Assembly (NCBI RefSeq): GCF_000515415.1
Contig: NZ_KI911783.1
Span: forward strand, 660,501 to 724,500
Length of the DNA stretch: 64,000 nucleotides
Reading direction: 5' to 3'
Source of the DNA: Bradyrhizobium sp. WSM1417
Lineage (GTDB): Bacteria > Pseudomonadota > Alphaproteobacteria > Rhizobiales > Xanthobacteraceae
The notes beneath the pieces are model-generated. The model was not told the origin of the DNA. It saw only the letters and a program-made list of their open reading frames with translations, and did no database searches. The translations under genes and the position numbers were made by a program. Positions 54,760 to 62,940 of the stretch are shown in pieces. How positions within the stretch are numbered: the first letter of the stretch is position 1; every line of letters starts with the position of its first letter.

Positions 54760-56703
54760 ATGGTTTCCTCATTGATCCCAAACGTAAATGGACAGACGAC
54801 CTGGCAAATCTCAGGAAGCTCGGTTAGCAGTTTTACTACGGTGACAAACGCCACGGTTAACAAGCCCGAGGTCTCTTTCTCCGTTACGTTCACCAATTCC
54901 CTTCCAATCGATCTGATAGTAACCGATCTGGCGTACGGTGCAGGAGCAACGGATGCTGAGCTGAAAGCTCTGTTTGATCCGGTCATCATCAACAATAGCG
55001 GCTCCGACTGGAGTGGATTCCGGATCGACCTCGTCGACGTCGATTCCGCAACAGGAGGAGGCATACACCCCACCTGGGCCCATTTCCACGACAGTACGTT
55101 GTCCGGCTGGCTCAATCCCAGCACCGGAGTATTTCCGTACAGTCCGAACGAAGGGTTCGATCGAACTACGCATGTACAGCACACGCCACCAGGAGGCTTC
55201 TCTTCTCTTACTGGTGCCAGCGAGCTTCAATTGTCGGGTGGCGTCTTCCAGTCGGGAACATCGGAGACCTGGTCCCACATCGGAGTTCATGAGTGGGGAG
55301 CCAGCGTATCGACCGCAAACTCTTTCACCATTGAGCTTACGCCAATAGCCGCAAATCCGGCTGATGACTATCTTGCTTCTACTGCAACCAGTGGACGCCT
55401 TGTTGTAAATGGACAGGCTGCAGCAGGGAACATTGAAATTGCCGGCGATCACGATTGGTTTCGCGTATTTCTATGGAGCGACCAGACGTATGCGATCAAT
55501 GAGCAGGGGACCGCGTCGGGTGTCGGCACCTTGGACGATACTCTCGTTACATTGCGGGATTCATCCGGCGCCGTGCTTACTTCGAACGACGACGGCGGCT
55601 ATGGCGTAGAATCGCATCTCTTGTTCGTGCCAACAAAGTCTGGCTACTACTATGTCGACGGAGGTGCATTTTCTTCGCATACCGGAACATATAGAGTATC
55701 GGTACAAGAGCAGGCGGACGCGTTTTCGCTTGGTCACGTTTGGGAGACCGGAGCAACGAGTCACGATCGCGTTGTTGGAGACTTCAATGGTGATGGAGCT
55801 ATTGATACGCTCCAAATTGGCAGCAACGGCCTTGTGAAGGTTGGGTTGTCAAGTGAAGTTGGCTTTGGTGCGTACACGCAGTGGGCCACGGGGGCCACAA
55901 CCTCTGATCAGGTAGCCGATCTCAATTTCGACGGACGTTCTGATCTGCTCCAAATCTACAATGGCAGTGCGTATGTTGCCTTATCGAACGGCGCAAATGG
56001 CTTCCAACCATGGAAGCTTGCGACCAGCGGTGCGACATCTAGCGATCACTTAGTCGAGCTTTCTTCTGGGGATAATGTTCTCGCCCAGAACTATAACGGG
56101 AATCTTTACTTTGCCCATCCAAACGGTGTGGGGGGGTTCAACGCGTGGAAGCAGGTTGCGACGGGCGCTACAGCTAGCGACCAATTCGCTGACGTCAATG
56201 GTGATGGCTACAAAGACATTGTCCAGTATTACAATGGCAAGGAATATGCGGGAATTTATGACGCCGGAGCGCAGAACTTCGGAACATGGACGCAGTGGGC
56301 TAGCGGCACTACGTCTTCGGATAGGCTTGCCGATTTCAATGGCGACGGTAAGGCCGATGTGGTTCAAGTCTACAACGGCAACGCCTATGTAGCTCTATCT
56401 GACGGTGCTCACTTCGGCAACTGGAGCTTGTGGACACCTGGTGCGCAGTCGACCGACACAGTCGCTGATTTCAACGGCGATGGGAAAGCCGATCTCCTTC
56501 AGAATTACAACGGCAAGGATTATGTCGCGCTTTCCAACGGCTCATCATTCGCCTACTACGATGCCTGGGCGACCCAAACGTCAGATCAATTCCAGGTTGC
56601 GGATGTGACGCGCGATGGATTGCCCGATATAATTCACTACGAAAATAGTGCGCTGAAGGTCTACGCTTCCATCGCTGCTTCAGGTTCAGAACATATTCTG
56701 TGA
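54760..56703 (+). CDS. Large exoprotein: PPC-like domain and seven-repeat propeller
   Basis: A 647-residue protein. Residues 1-200 form an all-beta domain I do not recognise with certainty (FSVTFTNSLPIDLIVTDLAY; GGIHPTWAHFHDSTLSGWLNP; SETWSHIGVHEWGAS). Residues 205-330 resemble a pre-peptidase C-terminal (PPC) domain: DDYLASTATSGRLVV, GDHDWFRVFL, TLDDTLVTLRDSSGAVLTSNDDGG and YYYVDGGA. From residue 341 come seven repeats of 45-47 residues, the last of 33, each starting with forms of DFNGDGKAD. The segment before repeat 1, HVWETGATSHDRVVG, matches the part missing from repeat 7. AGGAG precedes the ATG. No signal peptide. Confidence 0.83.
   Translation: MVSSLIPNVNGQTTWQISGSSVSSFTTVTNATVNKPEVSFSVTFTNSLPIDLIVTDLAYGAGATDAELKALFDPVIINNSGSDWSGFRIDLVDVDSATGGGIHPTWAHFHDSTLSGWLNPSTGVFPYSPNEGFDRTTHVQHTPPGGFSSLTGASELQLSGGVFQSGTSETWSHIGVHEWGASVSTANSFTIELTPIAANPADDYLASTATSGRLVVNGQAAAGNIEIAGDHDWFRVFLWSDQTYAINEQGTASGVGTLDDTLVTLRDSSGAVLTSNDDGGYGVESHLLFVPTKSGYYYVDGGAFSSHTGTYRVSVQEQADAFSLGHVWETGATSHDRVVGDFNGDGAIDTLQIGSNGLVKVGLSSEVGFGAYTQWATGATTSDQVADLNFDGRSDLLQIYNGSAYVALSNGANGFQPWKLATSGATSSDHLVELSSGDNVLAQNYNGNLYFAHPNGVGGFNAWKQVATGATASDQFADVNGDGYKDIVQYYNGKEYAGIYDAGAQNFGTWTQWASGTTSSDRLADFNGDGKADVVQVYNGNAYVALSDGAHFGNWSLWTPGAQSTDTVADFNGDGKADLLQNYNGKDYVALSNGSSFAYYDAWATQTSDQFQVADVTRDGLPDIIHYENSALKVYASIAASGSEHIL
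55780..56700 (+). repeat. Seven tandem coding repeats of about 138 bp
   Basis: In-frame units of 46, 46, 45, 47, 45, 45 and 33 codons. Unit 3 has lost the aspartate-rich loop (ELSSGDN). The units are more diverged than those at 44,010-44,924, and the same consensus (YNGxxYVALSNGxxF, W, ATGATxSD) runs through both arrays. Confidence 0.88.
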
Positions 56704-57135
56704 GTAACGGCTGTGCCGGAAGTTGAACGCCCGTGCTGAAACCGGGCGTTTACTTCATATGCCAGATTACATTGATCGGGGTCGAGACACCGGCATGCTT
56801 CGCGATCACGCCGCTTGTCAGGCGAGGGTGTACGCGCCTGAAATGTCGCCCAAGTGGCATCAAGCCCGAGTTTGCCTCGGCTGTTGGATCTGCTCGGTGG
56901 TGAAGCGCATGCGGAGCCCGGGCATGGCGGCTTATTAATATTTGAAAGGCAGCCCGAGCTAACCGAAATGGTGCTTCGTCTGGCGTAGAAAGAACAGGTC
57001 AGCGAAGGCGCAGATGGTACGAGGTTGCGGATCGCTCTGCACAGACGCGAAGCGTAGAATGCAAGTCCAACTTTGCAAATCTATCGTTTCGAGATCATCT
57101 AACAGCTTGGGCTTCATTTATAAGGAACAGACACG
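56704..57135. other. Gap without a supported gene
   Basis: No recognisable coding sequence. The right end contains AAGGA before the ATG of the next gene. Confidence 0.4.
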
Positions 57136-57459
57136 ATGGAAAAGGTAGTGTTCGAGAACTTTCAAGGACCGATCCCTGCGGGCTATGTTCCGGTTTCTCG
57201 GTGGTGCGACGAGAACGAGGTCAAGATCTGGAAAGCGAAGAACAATCGGATACCGCTTGAAATCGGGAGGGGGTTGCACGGAGTTTACGTGACGCTTCCC
57301 GGTGCTCCGCAGCCCGGAGGCACCGGGACTTTTAGGATCGATTTCTATGTTCATCAGGCGATGCTTGATAAGACGGCAAACCCCGAGTGGAAGCAGATAT
57401 TCAAGAATACAGCCGCGAACACTCCAATTTACAATGTCAGAGCTGTAGCTACTCGTTGA
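57136..57459 (+). CDS. Hypothetical protein
   Basis: A 107-residue protein with a strand-rich pattern (FENFQGPIPAGYVPVSRW; LHGVYVTLPGAPQPGGTGTF; FRIDFYVHQAMLDKTANPEW). AAGGA precedes the ATG. No known motif; the composition and single good frame suggest a real gene. Confidence 0.55.
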   Translation: MEKVVFENFQGPIPAGYVPVSRWCDENEVKIWKAKNNRIPLEIGRGLHGVYVTLPGAPQPGGTGTFRIDFYVHQAMLDKTANPEWKQIFKNTAANTPIYNVRAVATR

Positions 57460-57850
57460 GCTGGGCACAGCGGGCGACGGGTTCGAGATCGGGAGTCGCG
57501 CTGCCTGTCGCAGGGGCCTAGAGGGGCTGGTCTCGAAGCACCGCGATAAGCCTTATAGCCGCTCTTGCGCTCGCGGCGGCCAGTTTCGCAGACCAACAAC
57601 TCTCCCACGGGCTAGATACCGATGGGGCACTAGCCATGCTGCGCGAGATCGAGCATTCATTCCACCGATAGCCCCGAGGCGCCGCCAGGTGTGTTCCGGC
57701 GCTAACGTCAAACGGCCCGAGGCCTGCCGAGCAGAAGACGTGGTGCCCACCGTCGAAAGGTGGGCGTCCACGTGGAGCTGCGAAACTTGACGCGCTGCTC
57801 GAAGACTGTACGGTTATCTTGAGAAAACCGTACAATCCTCAGGTAAGTCC
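57460..57850. other. Regulatory gap before the serine recombinase
   Basis: No gene. A hairpin GCCCACC/GGTGGGC is at about 57,747-57,767, and the inverted repeat described separately lies just before the recombinase start. Confidence 0.45.
57807..57834. promoter_or_regulatory. Inverted repeat upstream of serine recombinase
   Basis: TGTACGGTT and AACCGTACA are perfect 9-base inverted repeats 10 bases apart, ending 16 bases before the ATG of the recombinase gene. The size and symmetry suit a dimer-binding operator or a crossover/accessory (res-type) site used by the recombinase. Confidence 0.6.
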
Positions 57851-58522
57851 ATGTCAGACCAAGAGAAACGCCAAAGAAAGGCCGCCATTGGCTACACGCG
57901 AACCAGTTCGGCGGCGAATGTCGGGCCGGAGAAAGATAGCGTCACCCGTCAGCGCAAGGCGATCCAGGCTTACGCTAACCGAGCCGGTTACCGCATTGTC
58001 GAGTGGTTCGACGACCCGGCTATTGCCGGCAGCGACACCATCGATACGAGGCCAGGCTTTATGGCCGCCCTCGAATTGATCACCACCAATGGCGTCCGGA
58101 CAATCATAGTCGAGACAGCCAACCGCTTTGCGCGAGACTTGATCGTTCAGGAGACGGGATGGAAGCGGTTGAACGCAGATGGTGTAACGTTGATCGCCGC
58201 TGACTCCCCCGATCAGTTCATGGACGATACTCCGACGGCGGTGCTGATCCGCCAGATCCTTGGGGCTGTGGCACAATTCGATAAGGCAATGACCGTTGCC
58301 AAGCTGCGCGGCGCGAGAGAGCGTAAACGTCGAAGGACCGGCGCTAAAGTGGAAGGGCGAAAGAGCTGGACTGAGCGCAAGCCCGCAATGGTCGATGTCG
58401 CGAAGCAATTGGGCAAGAACAGATCTTTGCGCGATGTAGCCGCAGAACTGGCTAAGCTCGGGCATTTGAACGAGAGGGGAGCGGCTTTTTCTGCGTCTTC
58501 GATCAGGTCAATGCTTCGCTAG
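57851..58522 (+). CDS. Serine recombinase (resolvase family)
   Basis: A 223-residue protein. The catalytic N-terminal domain has AIGYTRTSSAANVG with the nucleophile serine near residue 19-20, DDPAIAGSDTIDTRPGFMAAL and TIIVETANRFARDLIVQE, which give the conserved R residues. The C-terminal part, GARERKRRRTGAKVEGRKSW with RSLRDVAAELAKLGHLNERG, is a helix-turn-helix as in small recombinases. The length fits a resolvase/invertase, not a large phage integrase. Confidence 0.9.
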   Translation: MSDQEKRQRKAAIGYTRTSSAANVGPEKDSVTRQRKAIQAYANRAGYRIVEWFDDPAIAGSDTIDTRPGFMAALELITTNGVRTIIVETANRFARDLIVQETGWKRLNADGVTLIAADSPDQFMDDTPTAVLIRQILGAVAQFDKAMTVAKLRGARERKRRRTGAKVEGRKSWTERKPAMVDVAKQLGKNRSLRDVAAELAKLGHLNERGAAFSASSIRSMLR

Positions 58523-58532
58523 TTCATCCGAT

Positions 58533-59324
58533 TTAATCGTCTTCGAAGTGAACACGCTTTTGGACTCGCGATTCGAAATCAGCGACGGCAAATTCCCAGC
58601 GCTCCGATCGCATGAGGTTGCCTGGATTGTGTGCCATCGCCCTGGAAAAGAATGGTCGAGCGCTGGGCACCTTCGTCTTGAAAATGTGAAACGGTAGCCC
58701 CTCATAGATCCCTTCCTTGAACAACTCATGTTCTCCCAGGTCGTTCATGCTGACGTTCCACTCGACTAACCGATCGCGCGAACCATGATGCATCCATTGG
58801 AGAATCGTAAACGGGTTAATAGGAATAACCACATCAGCAAGGGACATCAGTTCGGGACTTGTCTCGTCTGTGTAGCAATGAAGGTGAACTGAAACAGGAG
58901 TATCTCGCAGTGCCTCGAACAACGGGAAAAAATCAAGATCACAAGTCATGATGTGCGCCTCGTCCATATTGCGAACTGAGGCATGCTTAAAGACATCTAT
59001 CGCGAGGAGAATATCAACGCCCTTTTGCTGAAGCACGCGGCGGGTTGATCTGTTTCTAGTAATCCCTTCCCGCGTATGCATGAAAGGGGTCTGGTTTACC
59101 CGCGCAAACAGCTTTTCCTTTGCACGGAGCTTGGTTGCAAACACTAGCGGGTCTTCATCGAGTTTTACGGTTGGAGTTGCATCATAATAGAACGTTCGCG
59201 CAAAGCCTCCGGCTACGCTGCGATAGTCAATGGGGTAATTTGATAGCGAAACCTCAAAGAATCTCTCTGTTTTTGGCACCATCGATTCGAGAAATCCGCC
59301 GTCCACGAACAGATATTTGACCAT
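58533..59324 (-). CDS. NYN-domain nuclease-like protein
   Basis: A 263-residue protein with the layout of the NYN/LabA (DUF88) PIN-like fold: FVDGGFLE at the start gives the first acid, QKGVDILLAIDVFKHA the middle acids, and MTCDLDFFPLFEAL the last acid pair (a variant of SGDSDF). The remainder is family-specific. NYN proteins are metal-dependent RNases. The ATG at 59,324 puts the fold at the N-terminus; a longer start at 59,393 is possible. The gene begins 95 bases after the stop of the next minus-strand gene and may share its transcript. Confidence 0.8.
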   Translation of the reverse strand: MVKYLFVDGGFLESMVPKTERFFEVSLSNYPIDYRSVAGGFARTFYYDATPTVKLDEDPLVFATKLRAKEKLFARVNQTPFMHTREGITRNRSTRRVLQQKGVDILLAIDVFKHASVRNMDEAHIMTCDLDFFPLFEALRDTPVSVHLHCYTDETSPELMSLADVVIPINPFTILQWMHHGSRDRLVEWNVSMNDLGEHELFKEGIYEGLPFHIFKTKVPSARPFFSRAMAHNPGNLMRSERWEFAVADFESRVQKRVHFEDD

Positions 59325-59419
59325 CTTACGTTCCGGTTTTTGCGGGTGCGCTCGGATATTTCCGAGGCCAAGTCCCATCCCGAGCCCGATCAAGTTTTTT
59401 GCCCTCAGCCAATGTGCTG

Positions 59420-60295
59420 CTAGTCGCCGCCTTCAATGACGCGTACGACACGTGTAACGACGTAACCCTTCGGCTCTCCATCCACCAGCTGAACTTCGGC
59501 GTCGATGATGTACGTGGTGTCCGTCAGGGGATTTGTCTGGCCCTGCACCATTTGCTCTTTTAGCCCCGCGTCTTTGACGAAATATACCGGAAGAGCTTTC
59601 TCTGAGACCGAGGGGACGATTGCCCTATCGCCTGTACGTCCGGCGCTTTTACCCGCCGCCCTGCTGGCTTGTTGAAAAAACAGCATTGCCTCTTGAATTG
59701 TCTTCGTGGACCCAGGCTCTTGAGGCGGCGGAGCCGGCAACGCCGGAGTTGCCAATTCAGCATCGATTGTTAGCGCCGCACGGTTGATCTCCGTCTCGTC
59801 GAAGAGATATTCGACAGTAACGCGCTTGTCTCCATCTTGGCGCTCATATCGAGCGTGTGAGATCCCCAACGAAGAACCTTTGCGACCGGTCAAAGGCCTC
59901 ACAAATTCCCGGATGTCACGCGCGTCGTCTCGTGAAGGTAGCTCAGTGAGCGCATCCGCGGGACTTTCCGTGCCAGAGAAAGCGCGGATTGCCTTCCCCA
60001 CGCGAGTTGTGAAGTTCGCAACTACAATGGCCTGCTGCATGAATGGAACGGCTTGGCCGAGCATGACGACGTATGGCACGATCTCCGCCACGACGCTTCC
60101 GTTTTCGAGCTTGGAGATAAAAAGCCGCGGAGTCGTGTCGGCGTCCTGGGTTTGCCCATGATGCCGGGCGTAAAATCGTGCGAGGGCAGCGAAGCTCGCA
60201 GCAAGGCCCTCAAGATCGATTGGGCCGCCAGGATCGAGCCGGATAATCATCCGGTCTTTGCTATCTTCAACGGAGGTGGGGAAAGGCGCGATCAT
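59420..60295 (-). CDS. Conserved-looking hypothetical protein (291 aa)
   Basis: A soluble protein with an N-terminal block IIRLDPGGPIDLEGLAASFAALARFYARHH, then FISKLENGSVVAEIVPYVVM with a hydrophobic segment around 75-100 (VVMLGQAVPFMQQAIVVANF). A central linker is rich in P and A (ALPAPPPQEPG), and the end is strand-rich. I do not know a function. It lies upstream of the NYN gene on the same strand, so the two could form a unit. Confidence 0.65.
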   Translation of the reverse strand: MIAPFPTSVEDSKDRMIIRLDPGGPIDLEGLAASFAALARFYARHHGQTQDADTTPRLFISKLENGSVVAEIVPYVVMLGQAVPFMQQAIVVANFTTRVGKAIRAFSGTESPADALTELPSRDDARDIREFVRPLTGRKGSSLGISHARYERQDGDKRVTVEYLFDETEINRAALTIDAELATPALPAPPPQEPGSTKTIQEAMLFFQQASRAAGKSAGRTGDRAIVPSVSEKALPVYFVKDAGLKEQMVQGQTNPLTDTTYIIDAEVQLVDGEPKGYVVTRVVRVIEGGD

Positions 60296-60365
60296 GAGGC
60301 GATACTACACGTCGCCGCAACCAATGGAAGATCAGCCGAAACTGGCCAGAACGCGGATCTAGTGC

Positions 60366-60611
60366 TCAATGGGCGCCCAACATGCTACGGGCGTCGCGGA
60401 CCAGCGCCGATATTTCCCGCCGCCGAGCGATTGCCTCAGCGGTGTAACGGCCGTGCTTCAGCGCGTGCCGATTGCCCTTCGGGGCGCCAGGAGAAGGTCC
60501 CCCGTGCATCCAGCAACGCCCATTACGCATTGCCGGCGATTGGCAGGGCTTCCCGTTCCGACTCTTGGTCCTGGCTTCGCACCTGGGAGCGTTCTGCATA
60601 TCGAGAAGCAT
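60366..60611 (-). CDS. HGG/GAPKGN-motif phage-type small protein
   Basis: An 81-residue protein. It starts with a CxxxxxxxxxxC-type pair, APRCEARTKSRNGKPCQSP, then MRNGRCWMHGG and GAPKGNRHALKHGRYTAEAI. The HGGxxxGAPKGNxxALKHG motif is known from many prophage and island genes of unknown function. The ATG at 60,611 lies inside the end of the upstream gene, giving an 89-base overlap in another frame. A decayed copy is at 53.9 kb. Confidence 0.8.
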   Translation of the reverse strand: MLLDMQNAPRCEARTKSRNGKPCQSPAMRNGRCWMHGGPSPGAPKGNRHALKHGRYTAEAIARRREISALVRDARSMLGAH

Positions 60612-61209
60612 GGGGTTGATTTTCCATAATTGCCTTACCCCCACCCCCGGCCACGTTGCCGACGATCGCCTGCCCGCCGCTGTGGACGTGGACATGCTCG
60701 ACGGTGACCTTCTGCTGCCCCTTGCCGCGATGGCGGTTCAGGGCCTCCAGGAGGGCCGCATAGGTACGAGAGAGCTTGTTGGCTTGGTTGAGGGCTTCCT
60801 GACGCCCGGCAAATGACTGTTCTGGGAACATAGCCCGGCGGTAGCATTCCATGGCCGCGTTGTGAGATCCGATCATCTGAGCCGCCAACATGCCCTCAAA
60901 CTCGTCCTTGGGGCTGATGCAGATCATCGCCGAAATGACACCATCGAGCTGGTTCTGAGCAGCCTCGGGGTTGCTGCTCTTCCAGATCGTCCTGATAGCT
61001 TGATCGGCGATGACCTCATTCCAGTCATCCGCCTTAGAGCCACCCACGGCACGGAGGGCGCCCTTCATCGACTCCACCATGTCGATCGTCACGGTATTGC
61101 GCTGTTGAGGGGGCTTGGCTTGAGACGCTGGAACGGCTGACTGCGGCGCGACCTTGGCCACAGCCTTCCTCGACGCTGCCTTCTGCCTGGGGTGGCTTTT
61201 CTTGGTCAC
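60523..61209 (-). CDS. Phage-associated hypothetical protein
   Basis: A 228-residue protein. A basic start (TKKSHPRQKAASRKAVAK) is followed by a helical central part (SMKGALRAVGGSKADDWNE; ALNQANKLSRTYAALLEALNRHRG), then VTVEHVHVHSGGQAIVGNV, a pattern common in island and prophage proteins, and a tail ending ALPIAGNA. The GTG start at 61,209 forms a GTGA overlap with the stop of the preceding gene. Function unknown. Confidence 0.75.
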   Translation of the reverse strand: MTKKSHPRQKAASRKAVAKVAPQSAVPASQAKPPQQRNTVTIDMVESMKGALRAVGGSKADDWNEVIADQAIRTIWKSSNPEAAQNQLDGVISAMICISPKDEFEGMLAAQMIGSHNAAMECYRRAMFPEQSFAGRQEALNQANKLSRTYAALLEALNRHRGKGQQKVTVEHVHVHSGGQAIVGNVAGGGGKAIMENQPHASRYAERSQVRSQDQESEREALPIAGNA

Positions 61210-61409
61210 TTGCCCGAGGCCTCGATACCCAGCCGATCCGCAATGGCGAGGATGAGCGCCCGGTTCTGCTGGTCCGTGGTCATCTGCTCCCATTCGCTGA
61301 CATAGCGGGTGAGCTTGCTAGCCCTGGTTTCAAGATCCGTGGCGATCAATGCGGCTTCTGCATCCAGCTCGTCATAGCGGGCGAGGGTTGACGGGCCTTG
61401 TCGGGCCAT
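61206..61409 (-). CDS. Small hypothetical protein, coupled to next gene
   Basis: A 67-residue acidic helical protein (ELDAEAALIATDLETRASKLTRY; WEQMTTDQQNRALILAIADRL). Its stop overlaps the GTG of the next gene (GTGA), which supports it being translated. The ribosome site of its own ATG is weak. Confidence 0.6.
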   Translation of the reverse strand: MARQGPSTLARYDELDAEAALIATDLETRASKLTRYVSEWEQMTTDQQNRALILAIADRLGIEASGK

Positions 61410-61582
61410 CGGGGCATAGCCGCTGGCTCAAGCATCTCCGCGCTGAGCCCGTTGATGAGGTGGAGCCTCCGATTGCCGGCCAGCTTCTCCGTGGCGTCAG
61501 CGATCGTTCGCCAGGCCTTCATTGCCCGTTCACGGGTCTTAACTTGCACCATCGTGTCATAGGCTGGCCGATCGGATTTCAT
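61346..61582 (-). CDS. Small hypothetical protein (doubtful)
   Basis: A 78-residue basic protein (AYDTMVQVKTRERAMKAWRTI) on the same strand, overlapping the start of the next gene by 64 bases in another frame. Only a weak GGTGG site precedes its ATG. It could be a real overlapping gene of a compact module or chance. Confidence 0.35.
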   Translation of the reverse strand: MKSDRPAYDTMVQVKTRERAMKAWRTIADATEKLAGNRRLHLINGLSAEMLEPAAMPRWPDKARQPSPAMTSWMQKPH

Positions 61583-61803
61583 GGTCGTCCACCGGGCGAG
61601 AGCGCGGACGCGGGTCGATCGAAGCAGGACTAACTGCGCTTCATCGGCGGGCGCCTACAGCTATGTTGAGATTTGCGTCTCACTCGCCTGAGTTCAGCCC
61701 ATTGGGAAATGGTGCTGGGCGGTCCGGCTGCACGCGCGGCCCCTGATATGGACAGGGAGAACCAATATGCTTGCAATATAGGCGTAATACCGAACGTTGT
61801 CAT

Positions 61804-62079
61804 TTAACGTTTCAGTAAAAAAGCGTCCTTTCGCTCGCGAAGTCGTTCCGCAGCTTTGAAATAGGCCCGCTCATCGGTTTCATTCGCCTTGATAGACTCC
61901 AAATCGCTTGCAGCAAGGGCTAGCGCCGTCCGCGCTGCATCGACTCTCTCCGACTCGATTAGTCGCTGTTGGCTCGACAAGACCATCTCTAGGATCGCGA
62001 CAGCATCCATACCGGCAACCTCACCGGTGTCCGCATCCTGGATTTCGTCCGAATCGACCAATTTCGCCTCCATTGTCAT
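61804..62079 (-). CDS. Small hypothetical protein
   Basis: A 91-residue acidic, helical protein (AVAILEMVLSSQQRLIESERVD; ERAYFKAAERLRERKDAFLLKR). GGAGATG lies before the ATG at 62,079. No motif. Bases 61,583-61,803 hold no gene. Confidence 0.55.
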   Translation of the reverse strand: MTMEAKLVDSDEIQDADTGEVAGMDAVAILEMVLSSQQRLIESERVDAARTALALAASDLESIKANETDERAYFKAAERLRERKDAFLLKR

Positions 62080-62178
62080 GGTTCAATCATCTCCGCCTGG
62101 TCGAGTGCCGTCGCCTCTTCGGGTATGAAGGGCTCCAGGATGTGCCAGCGTTCAGTCGGTCTCTGGCAAGCGCTCGCA

Positions 62179-62940
62179 TCATGTTGCATGAACTGTGCCC
62201 CTGGTCGCCATTGCAGACTCAGAGGCTGCGTAGATTTGCGAGCGATGCAGTGTGCCCGTGGTCAGGGCACCCAATAAGCTCAGAAAGCGGTGCTTACCGA
62301 TCTCGTCTGCTATGAGGTTGCCTAGTGCAGCATCCCCCGCGCCAAGCTCCGCAAGTAGCCAAGCCTCAGCAGCAAGTTCGTCCTCTATACTCAATAGAGA
62401 GTCTTCCACTGGAGGAGAGATCTTTGAAGGTGTTAGACCGAAGGTGTAACTACTAAGGTGTATGTTCGCCACGGGTGGCGATTCTGCATTGGCCACGGGT
62501 GGCGGTTCTAGATTGGCCACGCGTGGCGTATTTGACATTTTGAGATGTGCCACGGGTGGCGTTTCTTGGGGCGCTTTGCGCTTCAATCGACGCTCTTGCC
62601 GCAGTTCCTTCAGGAGGATTTGATGGTCAATGACCTGATTGATCTGCTCGCCCCTCGTCCAATAGACGTTGGCCGTTTTAGTGCGGCGCCAGTCGATCCA
62701 ACCGCATGACCGAAGCGCGTTTCGCGCTCTCAAAACCCAGCGCTTGGGTATTCCCGTCTTATCGGAAATGGTGTCGTCGGACAGAATGGCGACACCATTT
62801 TGTGCATTGAGATGTTGAGCGATCTGAAAGCCGACCTCAAACGCTCTCGCGTCTAGGCGGGGGTCGGCGCTTAGGGCAGACAGCCAGTCGAGCTTGTCAC
62901 CCGTGAACGATCGCAATTGCCCGCGATCCATGTCGCTCAT
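62179..62940 (-). CDS. DNA-binding replication-initiator-like protein with internal palindromes
   Basis: A 253-residue protein. Residues 30-95 are a winged helix-turn-helix (FQIAQHLNAQNGVAILSDDT, ISDKTGIPKRWVLRARNALR, then SCGWIDWRRTKTANVYW), as in phage replisome organisers. A basic linker (LKELRQERRLKRKA) leads to a repeated segment at about residues 127-158 with PPVAN-like steps. The C-terminal third is helical and acidic (EDELAAEAWLLAELG). The DNA for residues 127-158 holds four 12-bp palindromes, described separately. The start overlaps the previous gene by ATGA. Confidence 0.7.
   Translation of the reverse strand: MSDMDRGQLRSFTGDKLDWLSALSADPRLDARAFEVGFQIAQHLNAQNGVAILSDDTISDKTGIPKRWVLRARNALRSCGWIDWRRTKTANVYWTRGEQINQVIDHQILLKELRQERRLKRKAPQETPPVAHLKMSNTPRVANLEPPPVANAESPPVANIHLSSYTFGLTPSKISPPVEDSLLSIEDELAAEAWLLAELGAGDAALGNLIADEIGKHRFLSLLGALTTGTLHRSQIYAASESAMATRGTVHAT
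62468..62560. repeat. Four 12-bp palindromes, iteron-like, inside a coding sequence
   Basis: GCCACGGGTGGC occurs at 62,468-62,479, 62,492-62,503 and 62,549-62,560, and GCCACGCGTGGC at 62,516-62,527. Start-to-start spacing is 24, 24 and 33 bases. Each unit is a perfect or near-perfect inverted repeat. They lie in the middle of the gene for the DNA-binding protein. This resembles the four iterons inside lambda gene O that form the phage origin, so an origin or an autoregulatory operator array is inferred. Confidence 0.75.
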
